Shown piece after piece: positions 1 through 15,000 of a stretch of 64,000 nucleotides of DNA (position 1 is its first letter; every line of letters starts with the position of its first letter). Below the pieces are notes generated by a model. It did not search any database. It saw nothing but the letters and a program-made list of their open reading frames with translations, and had not been told where the DNA came from. The stretch is from CAUZFZ01 sp963579025. GTDB lineage: Bacteria; Planctomycetota; Planctomycetia; Planctomycetales; Planctomycetaceae. Position numbers and translations under genes: made by a program. The stretch spans positions 1 to 64,000 of the forward strand of contig CAUZFZ010000013.1 of assembly GCA_963579025.1 (NCBI GenBank). The letters run 5' to 3'.

Positions 1-1
1 C

Positions 2-3000
2 GGGCGTGTGCTGGGCGATCGCAACGTCGAGCGGGCCCAGGGCATCTTCCAGATTGAAGGCAACTTCATCCGCGATTCGGCTACAACGGGTATTCTCGTC
101 AGCGCCGCACCTCGCGAGGGTAACGCTGGCACCGAAGACAATCCGGGTGGCGTTGCGGACTCCGCGCGGCCGGTCCCCGGATCGCCGATCAACTTTGATG
201 TCCAGAACACCTCGCGTCAGGCACCCGGCGTATTCATCACCAACAACGTCGTCGCCGGCTTCGGCACGAGCGGTATTGTGGTCGGTGGTGAGACGAATAC
301 GGGGGCTGCTGTTCCCGAAGCCGCCGTTCCCGTGGCCAAGGTGATCAACAATACGGTTTATGGTGGCGCGACTTCGACGGGTATCGGTATCCGTCTGCAG
401 GCCAATGTGTCACCGATCGTCCTGAACAACCTGATCGCCAATACGGTCACCGCGATTTCAACTGACGGAACGGTCACAATTGGATCGGGCACTGGAAACG
501 CCCGCGTAGACCGTACGTTCTTCTTTAACAACAACGACGTCCCGAGCCAGGCGTCCATCAATCCCGCCCAGCAGGGAAACAACGCGGTTGTCGATGACGA
601 CCTGGGTGCGTTGTTTGTTTCTGCGGCCACTGGAAACTTCTACCTGGCTGCCGGCTCGGAAGCGACGGACCGTTCTCTGGGCAGCCTGCCTGATCTTCCC
701 GAGTTCGTGTCGGTCAAGTCGCCGCTGGGTCTTCCGAATTCGGACGCGTTCTCGCCCGGCAACGACCTGTTCGGTCAGCTACGCGTCGATGACACGCTGC
801 AAGGGGCATCGGGTCTGGCCGGCGAAGTCTTCAATGACCTGGGAGCGATCGAGCGCGCCGACAATGATGGCGGACGAGTGACATTGACGACGCCCGAGGA
901 CCAGGGCGCGGATGATCTCAACACGCTTGCGGCTGTGATCCACATTGACTCGCCGGACTTCTTCAACGAATTCGTGATTCAGTTCACCGACGAAGGAATC
1001 GGGATCGACGACGTGACCGTTCTGACCGACGGCAGCCAGTTCACGCTGACGCAGACGACGAACGAGAACAATCAGATTGTCACCCGCACTCTGGAAAACG
1101 GTGTGGATTACATCTTCGCGTACAACGCGAATACCAATGAGGCCATTCTGACCTCGACCACGCTGTATCCGCAGGACGCCCGCTACACGCTGGTCGTTGA
1201 CAATACGGCCTCAGGCATTCTGGACTTTGCCGGCAACCCGCTGATTCCCAATCAGACCGACGGCAGTGTGCAGTTCGACATTCTGGTGACCAGTGGCGTC
1301 AACGATCCACCAGAGATCACTCGGCCGGCCAATCAGAACATTCTGGAGAACACGTTGACGGCACCGACGTCAGTGGTCTTCTCCGAAGCTCTGGGAACGG
1401 CCATCACGGTGGAAGACCCGGATGCCTTCATCAACGACAACCAACTGGATGTGACACTGACGGTGTCGAATGATTCCAACACGGTGCCGACCGGTACGCT
1501 CACGCTGGCACCAGGATTCGCCACTCTGGTGACGGTCACCGTTGGCACCGATGGTACCGATGAGCCGGTGATCGCCCTGACCGGGACGATCCCGAACATC
1601 AACCTGGCTTTGGAAGGGCTGGTCTTCACACCGCGGCAGGACTTCAACAGCACTCAGGGTCTGGGTGCCGCAACGCTGTCGATTCTGGCCAGCGATCGCG
1701 GCAACTTCAGTGCCGAGGTTCCGCCCGTCATTGGCACGGATACGGAAGTCATCACCATCGTCATCGATGCGGTGAACAGTGCCCCGACGGCCACGGCGCC
1801 CGCAACCTTGACGATCAATGAGGATACGTCGTTCGTATTCGCCGGAAATGATGCGACGGACACGGTCGAGATTGCGGATGGTGACGACTTGGAAATGCTC
1901 GTCACTCTGACGATTACCAACGGCACGATGACGTTGACATCGACCACCGGTCTGACATTCGACCCGGTGGATGTGGCCAACGATGGAACTGCCGACACAA
2001 TGTTGACGTTCCGTGGTTCTGTTGCCGACATCAACGCCGCACTGACGACGTTGCGGTACGACCCGACACCGGAATTCAACGGGGCGGCCACGTTCACCAT
2101 CGTGGTCGATGACCAGAACCTGGGCGGGACGCCCCTGACGCCGAATGGCACGGCGACGACGAATATCACCGTCACGGCGATCAACGATCCGCCGATTCTG
2201 GAGTTCAATGGTTTGGAATCGGGATTTGGCGTTGCTCCGGCGACTGTTATTCCACGTGTCACCGGCCTGGAAGGTGTTGATTTCGTCTTTCAGGCATCAA
2301 CGACGTCGCGGATCACCGTCTCAGACGTTGACGCTGCGGAAAGTGTGCCGGCCAATGTTTCGGTCACACTGACGCTGCTGGAAGACGGAAATGCCCCAGC
2401 CAATGGAATCCTGACACTCGGTGACGCAAGTGTGGTGACGGTCGATGCCACCAACACCGATATGTCGGCAATCGTGACGATTACGGGGACGGCCGCGAAC
2501 ATCAATACCGCATTGGACGAACTGATTTACACGCCGTCTGCGGCACCGTCGGCCTTCTTCACATCGACAACGGAGTTCGCGACGATCGACATCCTCGTGA
2601 CCGATCTGGGCAACACCGGTCCGGTCGTTGAAACGGACACCGGACGCATCGAGATCGATGTCGAGCCGATCGGGTTTGGTCCACGCAACCAGTTCGAAGG
2701 CAGCACAACGTTCCCGGTGACTCCGTTCCTGGTCCAGGAAGGATCGACGCTGGTCTTCAGTGCAGCGAACAACACGGAGCTTGCGTTCAGCGACGCTAAT
2801 GCGACTGGCGACGACGACTTTGTCCAGGTGACGTTGAGTGCTACGAACGGCGCCACGGTGCGGGTCGTTAATAATCTGGCGAATGTCACCGTTGGTACGA
2901 ACGGTGAAAGTTCCATCGTCATCACGGCAAACGTCGTGACTAATCAGGTTGCGGAGATTAACGCGGCTCTGGATGGTTTGATCTTCACGCCGAATGGCAC

Positions 3001-6000
3001 AATGAGTTCGACGGTGACAATGCTGACGGAGGACAACGACAACGAATTCGTTCCGGATGGTGCCCAGTCAGATACCGACATGTTGACGATCAACGTCAAC
3101 GACGTGCCGGACTTTATCAACGAAGATGTTGCGGATTTCTCGTACGACTTCACAGTGCCCGAGAACAGTGTGGCGGGAACGGTTGTGGGAACGGTCACTG
3201 CGGCCGACATCGACCTTCCGGCGGCTGGCACGGACGTGCTGACGTTTGCCATTACTGCCGGAAACGATACTGACGGTGACAGCAACCTCGATTTCGAAAT
3301 CGTGAAGATCAGTAACACGCAGGCGGAACTTCGCGTTCTTGATACCTCGATTCTGGACTTCGAGGCCTTCCCGGCAGATCCGGCATTTACACCGACGGTG
3401 ACGGTGACGGACTCCACTGGAGTCGGTGACACCACAACTGCGAACATCACGCTGGTCGACGGAGCGGAAGCGGTTGTCATTGATCCGACCCTGTGGCCGG
3501 CTGCGGGCATCACCGTTCGGCGTAATGGCAATCGGGTTGAATTCCTGGAAACTGGCAACCTGACGAATGAGGTTGCTCCGTCGCATGTGATCGCCAATGT
3601 CTCCAGTCTGACGATGACAGCCCGTGACGCCGTCGACGACGAGCTGACGGTTGATTTCTCCAATGGTGACCCGCTGCCAACGTCTGGACTGGATTATGAC
3701 GGCGGCATGGGGCTTGGCACGGACACGCTCATCGTGGTCGATGGCGTTACCTTCGCCAATGTCGATCACACATTCCTGGGCGGCGGTGCAGGGACGATCA
3801 GCTTCGACGACGGGCCGGCGATGAATCCGACCTCGACGATCTCCTACGTCCGTGTGGAACCGATCATTGACCGGACGGATGCGAACAACCGCTCGTTCAC
3901 GTTCTCCAGCCCCAGTGCCGCGGATCAGGTCGAACTGCGGGACTTCGGTGCGGCTGGTGACGGTGTGTCGCAGCTTCTCAGTGCGGCGAACTTCTCACGT
4001 GTCGAATTCAATACGCCAATAAATTTGGCGCTGCCAAATACGACGACGCTGACGGTGAACCTGGGTGCCGGTAACGACTCATTGACCGTGACCAGCGCCG
4101 ACAGCACCGTCAACACGAATGGTGTGATTGCGGTCGGTGGCGCCGATGTAGATACGCTGATCGGCACAGTCGACGTGGATGTCTTCGTCGTCAACATGGA
4201 CGACGCAGGCACGATGATGACTGGTCTGCTGACGACGAATTTCTCTCAGTTCGAAAGCCTGACAGGTCTGGGGGACAACGATTCGTTCACCGTGGATGCG
4301 GGCATCACGCTCAGCGGCAACATTGACGGTGGCGACGGTGATGACACGTTCTGCATAGACGGCACGGTTGAAGGAAACCTCGCCGCCGGAGCCGGTGACG
4401 ACAACCTGAAGCTCACCGGGCAGGTCGACGGGACCATTTCCGATCTGGAAAACGCGCCGGTCGTGGGAACGGCGGACCCGGATATCATCACCGTGCGACT
4501 GAATGACATCAGTGGTGATACGGAAGTGATTCGAACGACATTGGGCAACACAACCACGGTGACGTTTTTCCAGCCACCCAATTCGCCGCGGTTCATTGTG
4601 AACATCACCGCGCTGGACGAGTCGGACACAGTTGTCATCGATCACGCGAACGGCGGGTTCGTGAATGCTGACATCATTCTGGACGGCGGCGGTGACGCAA
4701 CGGCCGGAGGTGTTGTTGATGAGATCCAGGTGCTTGGGTCACGCACAATCAACCCCGATATTTCATCGACGTATATTCCTGGCGACGACGTCCATAATGG
4801 CGTCATTCTGGTCTCAGCGGGAGGTTTGGTTCAGACAATCAACTTCCAGAATCTGACGCCGGTTGAGCTGACTGGAATGACGACCGTCACGTTCCAGTCT
4901 CCGCGAAGTGCTGACCTGGTGACACTTGAACCGTCAATCGGTCCAGTGACGGCATTGCCGGCCGTGCGACTGTTCGGGACAAGTGGTGGTACGGCGTTCG
5001 AGGAATTGTTTGTCACTGACACTCTGGACTTCGTCGTGGACCTGGCGACCGCTGACACGGCCGACCCGGCAGAGCAGATGGACACAGTCACGGTTGCAAA
5101 CGGAACGCTGCAGACCGTCCCCAACCTCGCCAGCATCGAATTACGCACGGGTACCGGCCGGGATACGATCAATCTGCTCGAAGACAGCTATCTGGATTCG
5201 ACCGGACTGCTCAACCCGCTGGTGATCAACTCGGGCCTGGGTGATACCGACCGGCTGAACGTGAATGTGAGCGCATCGCCCAATGTTGTCGATCTGATCA
5301 CGCTGGCCGACAACAACGTCAGTCTGGTCGTCACGGACACGGTGACCACACTGACAAATCCGGCGGGTTCGGTGAGCTTCATCGATCCAGTCAGCGGGCT
5401 GAGCACGATCGCGGGTAACGAAATCACACTGACCGGTCAGGATACGGCCAGCAACGCGTTTGACCTGACGGGGCTGACTACTGGCGTCGTGACAGTGAGT
5501 GGCGGCACCAGCGCCGACGACACGATCACGGGCCAGAATCTGAACGCCTTGTGGACCATCACCGATTCGGATGACGGAAGTATCAACGGCAGCTCAGTCA
5601 CATTCATCGAGACCGAGAATCTTGTCGGCGGATCAGCGAACGACCAGTTCGTGCTGGCCACGGGAGTCACCGTGGACGGATCGATTGATGGTGGTGTCGG
5701 CGGCATCGACACGCTGGACTTCAGCAATCTGATGGTCACAGGACGATCCATCGTCGTGAACTCCGCGGTGGCCACACTGGGCTACGGAGGGACGGTTAAC
5801 GTTGACGCGAACGGTGGCGTAACGGGTGGCTTTACCAACATCAACGTCGTTGAAGGGACATCGCAGAGTGATTCTCTGACCAACGCGATCATGGACCTGG
5901 TCCCCGCCCCCGTGTCTGGCACGTTCGTGCTGGGGCAGAATACGGGCACGTTCGAATCCGATGCGGTGACAGGTACGCTGCCACGGACCACGCTGACGTT

Positions 6001-9000
6001 CAACGACTTCCAGAACTTCATTGCCGGTAACGGCGGCGACGATTTCATCGTGAACGCCGACCAGAATGGAACGACAATCACCGGCGGCATTCTGGACGAT
6101 TTCGTGGCTCTGGGCCTGGGCGTGGTGGTGGACGGACCAATCAGCCTGGGCAGTGGTGACGACACTGTGATTCTTAACGACGGTGCCAGTGTCGCTGACG
6201 GTGTGCCGGCCACAACCGATATCGACTTCGGTGCCGGTGCTGACACGCTGAGCTTTCGCGGTGCTGGTGGTGTGGCCAGTACGGCCGCGTATGCGACCGG
6301 TCGAGACATCGCGCTGAGTGGACTGAACGCGACTGACGGTTACGACGGCCAGGAAACGCTGCTCGGGTTCACGTTTACGAGCGTCAACGCTATCAACGGC
6401 GGGGCTCGTGGAGTGAATGACACAATCACCGGTGCGGCCACGCTGGATGCGAGTTGGGTCATCAACGGTGTGTCTGAGCGTGTCACCTACGTGTTCGTTG
6501 TGGACACCTCGACTCCGGATTCCATCCCGGCGATCCTGCCTAACGTAGGCGACGTTAATAACGATGGTGTGGTCAACACCATTCTGGATGTGCAACTGCA
6601 GGCGTTGCTGGACTTCCAGCAGGACCTGATTCAAATCGATGCTGACGCCGATCTGGCTGTCGTGGAATACGGTTCGTCGGCGACGATCGTCCCCATGATC
6701 GCGGTCACGGGCACGCAAAACTTCACGAGCCCACTGGCGGACCTGGACTCTGACGGAGTCACCGACTTCGAAGAGGCCGTGCGGGGTCTGACGACACGTG
6801 CAGTCATTGGTTCGAACTACGAGCTGGCTCTGCAGTCGGTGCTGACCGCGTTCAATTCGATCACGCCGACGAATCCGACCATGCTGTTCCTGTCAGCGTC
6901 GGCTGACACGAGCGGCACGTTCGCCGACGATGTGCTCAACCTGACCGCGGCTCCGCTGGCTGCGACTCTACGTGCGTTCGGTATCGGAGCGAGCGCATCA
7001 GTGGGCGACCTGAATACGATCAACGCGGGCTCGATGGTGTTCAATCAGAGCAGCACATTCATCAATGCCGTGAACGGCGAAACGTCTCGCAGCTTTGTCA
7101 GTCCAAGTACTTATCGAGACACGCCGGATACGTCGACTCTGTCGTTCCGGGCGTTCGAATCGCTGACCGGTGCAGGTATGGACGACAGCTTCCAGTTCGG
7201 AACATTCGCCCCAAACGGCGCTCGGGTGGTTACGGTCACGGGCGGCGGCGGCAACGATGAACTGATCGCCAACAACGACCAGACGGACTACCTCATCAGC
7301 CTGACGGACGGTGGCAGTGTGACGTTGCGGGATACGGCGACACCCGTCGCCAACACCGTAGTGTCTCAGTTCCGGGATATTGATTCGCTGTCGGGCGGTG
7401 CCGCGGGTGACACCTTCACGTTTACCGATAGCGGCGTCCTGACGGGAGAAATCGACGGCGGCGGCGGCAGCAACACGCTGATCGGCGATACCAATGGCAA
7501 TGTCTTTACTGTGCAGCCCCTGGCAGTCGGCCCGGCGTCCACGAATCAGGGCACGTTGGATGCCGGCGTCAAACTGGGCGATGGCTTCCGCAGTATCCAG
7601 AACCTGACTGGTGGCGTTGGAATTGACACGTTCAACGTGACGCTGGGCGGTCTGTCCGGCTCAATCGACGCCGGCGGCGAAGCGGACATGATCACCATTG
7701 GTGCCAATCGCACTGTTGGCGGATCGATCAGCGCTGGAACCGGCGACGATGTGCTGACCTTCAATAATCAGTCACAGGTCACAGGTGTCGTTTCGGGTGA
7801 TGCCGGCAACGATGCTTTCAATCTGGTGGCGGGTGCGGCCGTGACGGCCAGTCTCAGTGGTGGGACGGAAGACGACACGTTCACGCTGGGTGCCGGTGCA
7901 ACACTGGTCGGCGTGATTTCCGGCGGCGGTCAGGCAGGCGACACAATCAATGGCGGTGACACCGCCACGATCTACAGCATCACAGGCGCGGACAGCGGCG
8001 TGCTTGATACCCGCGTGACCAGTTTCAATGGTGTTGCCAATCTCGTTGGTGGTGACGCCCTGGACACGTTCCGATTCTCCGGCGCCACGGCATCCTTGAG
8101 TGGAATGATCAGCGGCGGCACGAACACGACGGACGCCCTGCAACTGAGCGACAACGCCAACACGGCGACGCTGACCGGGATGGACGCCGGCAACGCGGTC
8201 GTCAACTCCGTGACGACGACATTTACGTCGATCGAAAACATCGATCTGCGTGGCGGCAACGATTCGATCACCGTGCAGAACGGCGCTGAGCTGACCGGTG
8301 TCCTCGATGGCGGTATCGGTATCGACGAGCTGGTCGGGCCGGAAGCGGGAGCACAATTCATTGTCACCGCTGACAATGCCGGGGATCTGTTTGATGTCTC
8401 TGGCCTGAATCGGCTGCTGAATACGCCAGGACCGGCCGGGTCCGGGTTTACGCAAATCGAGAGTCTTGCCGGCCGTTCCGGCGATGATGCATTCACGCTC
8501 AATAACAACGTGACTCTGAATGGGAACGTTGATGGCGGCGGCGGGTCGAACACGTTGGCGCTGAATTCCGGCGCGAGCATCCTCGGTACTGTTGCCAACG
8601 TCGATGTGACGATCACCATCGACGGGAACAACGGGATCAAGACGGCCGCCGATTTCAACGACCAGATTCTTGTGCAGATCGATACCGGGTCGCTGGAAGT
8701 GATCGTTAACGGAACATCGAACAGGTTCTTTGTGCCGACGACGACCAACCTGAATGTGATTCTGGACATCCTGTCGACAACCGGCACGGACAGTCTGACC
8801 ATCGACTACGGGACGGAAACCCCGACGATACCGTTGCCCAGAGACATTCGGTTCAACACCACTGACGGTGGTGACCGCGTGCGGTTGATCGGTGCGGCGG
8901 GCCGAACAGCGACGTACCAGCCGGTGCTGGTCGGCGGACAGCGGATTCTGGAAATCGGCGATGTGGCCGATGCAATGAGTCTGCGGACGGTCCGTCTGCA

Positions 9001-12000
9001 ACAGGCGGCGACGGTGCCATCGGTCGAACTCGACACATTCGACAGCTTCAACTTCACCAGCGGCGGTGCCGCGGACACCGTGACGTTGAGCCAGGCCAAC
9101 GCACCGCTGGGTGCTCAGCAGGCCATGTCGATCGCTGGCAGCAGTGGCGGCAGCCCCTTCGAGACTCTGCTTCTGAGTGACGTGGGCACGGTGTCAATCG
9201 ATCTGGGTGCCAATGACGCCACCGGTGCAGGTTCGCCGGATACGGTGACGGTGTCCGACAGTGCTCTGCGGGCCAACCTGACACTGACCGGTCTGACGAT
9301 CACGACCGGAAACGGTGACGACATTCTGACACTGAACGAGTCGAGCTATCTGAATGCGGCGACGGTGCCGACGAGCCCCTTGAGTGTCAATCTGGGTGAT
9401 GGTGCCGACACGGTGAACGTCAACCCAATGGCCACTCCCGCTGATGATCCCGACACATTCACTCTGACGGACGCACAGGTGAGCCTGTCCGATGGTGGTA
9501 CGTCGCTGGGCGTTGTGACGTTGTCGGGATTCGCCAGCGAAAGCGCGACGCTGACCGGTGAGCCCGGTGTGGTGGTGGATTCGCTGTTCGACTTGCAAGG
9601 CTTCACCGGTAATGCCGTAATCGACGGCGGCGGCGGAATTGATGCTTTGCGAGCCCGGGATATTGATCAGACGTGGAGCATTACGGCTGAAGACACTGGC
9701 TCGGTCGACGCCTTCACGTACACGAACATCGATCAGCTCATCGGCGGCACGGGCAGTGACACGTTCGTGCTGGGTGTGGATGTGAACAGCAGCATCAACC
9801 TGATTGACGGCGGCACGGGCGCAAACAGCCTGAATCTGAATGCCCTGGGCGGAAGCCGGAACGTCTCCCTGACGGCGATCGGCGGCACAGTGGGCTTTGC
9901 TGGTAACGCCATTCTAATTGACGCCTTTGACAATATCGGCTCGGTCAGCGCGGCCGGTGCGGCGAATGCACTGAATGGTCGGGACGCCGACGCCACGTGG
10001 ACCGTCGATAACTCGGGACTGACCTACGTTTCCGGTCAGACTCTGACTGCGACGGGCTTCAGCGTTCTGACAGGTGGTTCGGCGGATGATGACTTTACGA
10101 TTGCGGACGACATCAGCTTGACGATTGTGACGGACGGTCTGGCCGACACCGGTGCGGACATGGTGTTCGTCAATCAGGACGTCACGCTGACGCTGGCCGC
10201 CGATCTGGCCATGGGCGGCGGCGATGACGTGCTGCAACTGGCCAGCGGTGCGGTTCTGACCGGCACGGGTGCGACGGACAACCTGCCACTGGCGGGCGAT
10301 GTGGTGGGTGACGTGCTCGGACAGGACGGCAACGACACGGTGATTCTGGCGCAGGGCGCCACCATTGCACAGCGGGTTGTGGGCGGTGACGGAGCCGACA
10401 CGATCGACTTCTCGGGCTACACGACGACACGCAACGTCGCTCTGACGAGTGCGCTCGTTGATGGCTACTCCGGCACGGAAGCGGCTTTGAATGGCGGGAA
10501 TGCCAATGGCTTTACCGGCATCGATCAGTTGATCGGTTCCAGTGCGACAGCGGCGTCCGATGTGCTGACCGGCGTGGCCGCGACCAACGCCGTGTGGCGG
10601 CTGGATGCGACCAGTCAGTACGAGGAGCTGACGGGCAACCGGCTGCTGAACTTCTCGTCCTTCGAACAACTTGCCGGCAACGGTAATGACGACCGATTCC
10701 AGTTTGGTGCTGGTGTCAACAGTACGTTCACGCTGGTGGGCGGCGGTGCCGCCGGTAATGACGTCGTCGAGGGCAGTTCACTGAACGATGCCTTCGACCT
10801 GACCAATTCGGGCGTGGGTACGGTCACGGTGAATACTCAGACGAGTTCGTTCCAGGACATCGAGAATCTGGCGGGCGGGGCTGGCGATGACACGTTCAGC
10901 GTGTCGACCAACGGTCGTCTGACCGGTTCTGTCGATGGCGGCGCGGACAACGACACGTTGACGGGACCATCGACCGGCGCGCAGTTCACCGTGACTGGAA
11001 CGAATACGGGCGAGCTGACGGGACCGACCGGAACGCCGAATCTGCTGGATTCGGGTGTCACAGCGGGACCCGGCTTCCTGAACGTGGAAAACCTGACGGG
11101 TGGCGCGGCCATTGATGAATTCATCCTGCAGGCCGGCGTCACGCTGGATGGTGCGATCAGCGGACTGGGTGCTGTCGACACTGTGACGATCAACATGAAC
11201 GTGTCGGTCGGCGGTGATGTCCTGACTGGCGACGGAGCGGACGTGGTCACGCTGGCGACGGGCAGCTCGGTGGCAGGGACTGTCAACACAGGTACCGGCA
11301 CTGACAGTGTCACGGTCAGCGGTGTTGTTGCCGCCGGGATCGACGGTGATGCCGACAACGACACGATCACTTTGAGTGACGGTGCGAACCTGACCGGAAA
11401 CATCGCCGGCGGTGGTGACGTCGACACCCTGATTATCAACGAAGCGACCACACCGCGGGTCATCCTGATTACGGGCAGTGACAGCGGGAGCCTGCTGGCC
11501 ACGGCGACGACGTTCAGCGGTCTGGAAAATGTGACGGGCTCGGACACGCTGGTCGACACGTTCCGGTTCAGTGCCGGGGCCAATCTGACAGGGACCATCG
11601 ACGGTCGCGGTCAGACGGACATTCTGGAAGCCGCGACGGATGCCAACCGGGTCGTGCTGACCGGTGTCGATGCCGGCACCTACGACACGGACACTACGGT
11701 CGGTGGCGAATCGCAGTTCCAGAATGTCGAACGAGTGGATGGTCGCAGCGGCGACGACGTGTTCGTTGTGAACTCCGGTGCGGGTTTGAGCAACACGCTC
11801 ATCGGCGGAGCGGGCAGTGATCAGCTTATCGGTTCCGCCGACGCAGAAGTCTTTACGATCACGGGGTCGGCCGATAGCGGCAACCTGGAGAATTCAGGCG
11901 CTGCCAATCCAGACCTGCAGTTCTCCAGCATCGAGAACCTGGATGGCGCGGCAGGCAACGACACGATCACGATCGATGCAGTCCTGTCGGGCAACATCGC

Positions 12001-15000
12001 GGGTGGCGACGGCGACGACACATTCAATGTGAACGCCAACGTGGGCGGCGACGTCGATGGCGGCAATGACACGGACACCCTGTTCCTGGCATCCGGTGTG
12101 ATGATCGGCGGTACGGTTTCCAATACGGAAATGGTCGAGCTGGTTGTCAATGGTGATGGCGCCGACAACACGATCGAGATTCGTAACAACGCTGGTGTGC
12201 TGGAAGCGGAAGTTGATGGACTGACTCAACAGTTCTTCACACCCGCAGGGTCGGCCACTGTCCGCCTGACGGTCAACGGTGGTGACGGCGTCGACACGCT
12301 GATCCTGAATTACGGCGGTTCAATTCTGGCGAACGAGATTGTCTTCATCGACGGTGTCGTTGCAGACGCCAATCCGGAACGCCTGCAGATCATTGGCAAT
12401 GGCACGCAAACACTGACCTATAACCCGGTCCTGGATGTCGACAACCGCCGTGTGCTGGCGCTCAGCAACGGTTCGACCGTGCGTGTCGAAACCAGCACGG
12501 CCGGAAATCTGTTCGAATTCGATACACTCAGCCTCGTCAACCTGACCAGTGCTGGAACAGCCGACGATGTCACGCTGACCCCGATCAGTACAGCCAGTCC
12601 GATCAGCAACGAGGACTCGCTGCGCGTCACGGAAGCGTCGGGCAACTTCGAGCAGGTCGACCTGATCGATGTGGCAAACATCACACTTGATCTGGGTGCC
12701 AGCGACCTGCCGACAGATGGCAACGATCAGGTGACAATCGACGCCGGTTCTCTGCGGGCCTATGCGACGATAACGACGTTGAACATTCTGACCGGCATCG
12801 GTAGCGATACCTTCAATCTGAACGAAGTCGATTACCGCAATTCGGCCGGTGGCCTCACTGTTCTGACCCTGGATGCCGGCGATCTGGCGGACACTCTGAA
12901 TGTCAGCACGAATCTTGACCAGTTGACGCTGACCAGCAGCACCGTTTCGCTGGTCGATGGCGTGACCCCATTCGGTACGGTGACGCTGACCGCGCTTGCT
13001 GGTGAAACGGCTAATATCACCGGTGGTGACAACGATACGACGTTCGACCTGAGCACCTGGCGGAATGGAACGAATGCGACGGCCGTGGTGAATGGCGGCA
13101 CAGGCACCGACGAGCTGATCGGTCCGAATGAGTCTGTCGACTGGAACGTGAACGGCAACGAATCCGGCGACGTCGGTGGTTTCTTCACGTACAGCAACGT
13201 GGCGAATCTCACGGGCGGCACGCTGAACGATCGCTTCATCATCGCCGCGGCCGTTACCGACCTGGGTGTCATTGACGGCGGAAACGGTGGAGCTGATGTG
13301 CTCGACTTCTCGCTGTTTGATACTCCGGCTCGCGACGGTATCGACGCGACGCTTAGCAGCGTGGGTGCGAACGGATTCGGCGGCACTGAGGTCCGGTCCA
13401 GTCTGACCTTCGACCGGATCAACTCGATCATCGCCACGACAGACACAGCGACGGGCGACAGCCTGACCGGCCTGAATGCCACCGCGACGTGGCTCGTGGA
13501 TGCCACCACGGGGACTTACACGTCGACACAGGCGCTATCCTTCAGCGCCTTCGAAACGCTGACCGGTGGTACGCTGGCCGATGACTTCGCTGTTCGCGAG
13601 ACCGCCACGGTCGCTTTGAACGGCGGCGCCGGCGATGACGACATCACGCTGAGTTCCGGCGTAACTCTGACGGGCAATGTGACGACGGGTGACGACAACG
13701 ACGATGTGATTATTGGCGTCGGTGCCACGATCAGCGGCAACGTCACACTTGGTGACGGAGTCGACTCGGTTCAGTTTGGCGACTCCAGCTCGGTGACCGG
13801 GACCGTGACGGGTGGCCTCGGAATCGACACGATTAACTATTCCGCTTACGTGACCGGCCAGACGATCGAACTGCAGGCAGCCAATGCCAGCGGCGGGTTT
13901 GATGGCCGCACGGCTACGATTGCGGGCAATGCCAACAGTGGCTTCACCAGCATCAACAACTTTGTCGGTTCGACGACTGCGACAACGGACGTACTGCAGG
14001 GCCTGAATGCACCGGCGACGTGGTCAATCACGGCGACGAATTCGTATCTGGCCGGTGGGCAGTCGGCGACGTTCTCGAGCATTGGCGAGTTGCGCGGCGG
14101 CAGCGACGTCGACCAGTTCATCTTCGGCACTGGCGCGGCTCTGGCGGCAACGATCAACGGTGGTGGAAACAACGACCGAATCGAAGGTGGAGACGCGGCC
14201 GACACGTTCAACATCACCGGGTCGGACAGTGGCGAGGCGATCGTTGGCGGTGTGACCAGTACCTTCCAGTCGGTCGAACTGCTGAGCGGTGGTGTGGGTG
14301 GCGATACATTCTCGGTCAGTGACACCGGATCACTCTCCGGCGGAATCGACGGCGGAGACGATAGTGACACACTGATCGGTGACAGCGATGGCAACGCCTT
14401 CGACCTGACGGCCGACAACACCGGTTCTCTGACCGGTAAGTTGAATACGGGAACACTTTCGGCCAACGGCTTCACCAGCGTCGAAAATCTGACCGGTGGG
14501 GCGGGCGTCGATGTCTTCACGATCGACTTCAACCTGGCCGGCAACGTGTCCGGTCTGGCTGGCGCTGACCAGGTGACGGTCACAGCGGTCACAGTCGGTG
14601 GCCAGGTTCTGGGCGGCGACAATGACGATGCCATCGAATTACAGGCGGGAGCCACAGTGAACGGTGGTACGTTCGGCGATGCGGGCATGGACACCATTCA
14701 GGTCACGGGAACCGGCACGGTTGTCAGTAACGTTGATGGTGGTGCGGGCGACGATTCGATTCAGCTTGCCGGCACGATCATCTTGAACGGAGCGATCGTC
14801 GGCGGTGCGGATTCCGACACGGTGTCCAGCGGCGACGTCGCCACTGTGTTCGCGATCAACGCCACGGACAGCGGTCAGTTGATTGGTCGTGGCGCGACGT
14901 TCAGCCAGGTGGAAAACCTGACCGGCGGCAGCCAGGACGACATATTCCGCTTCGAAACGAACGGTCGGTTGAGCGGCACGATCGACGGTGCCGGCAACAC

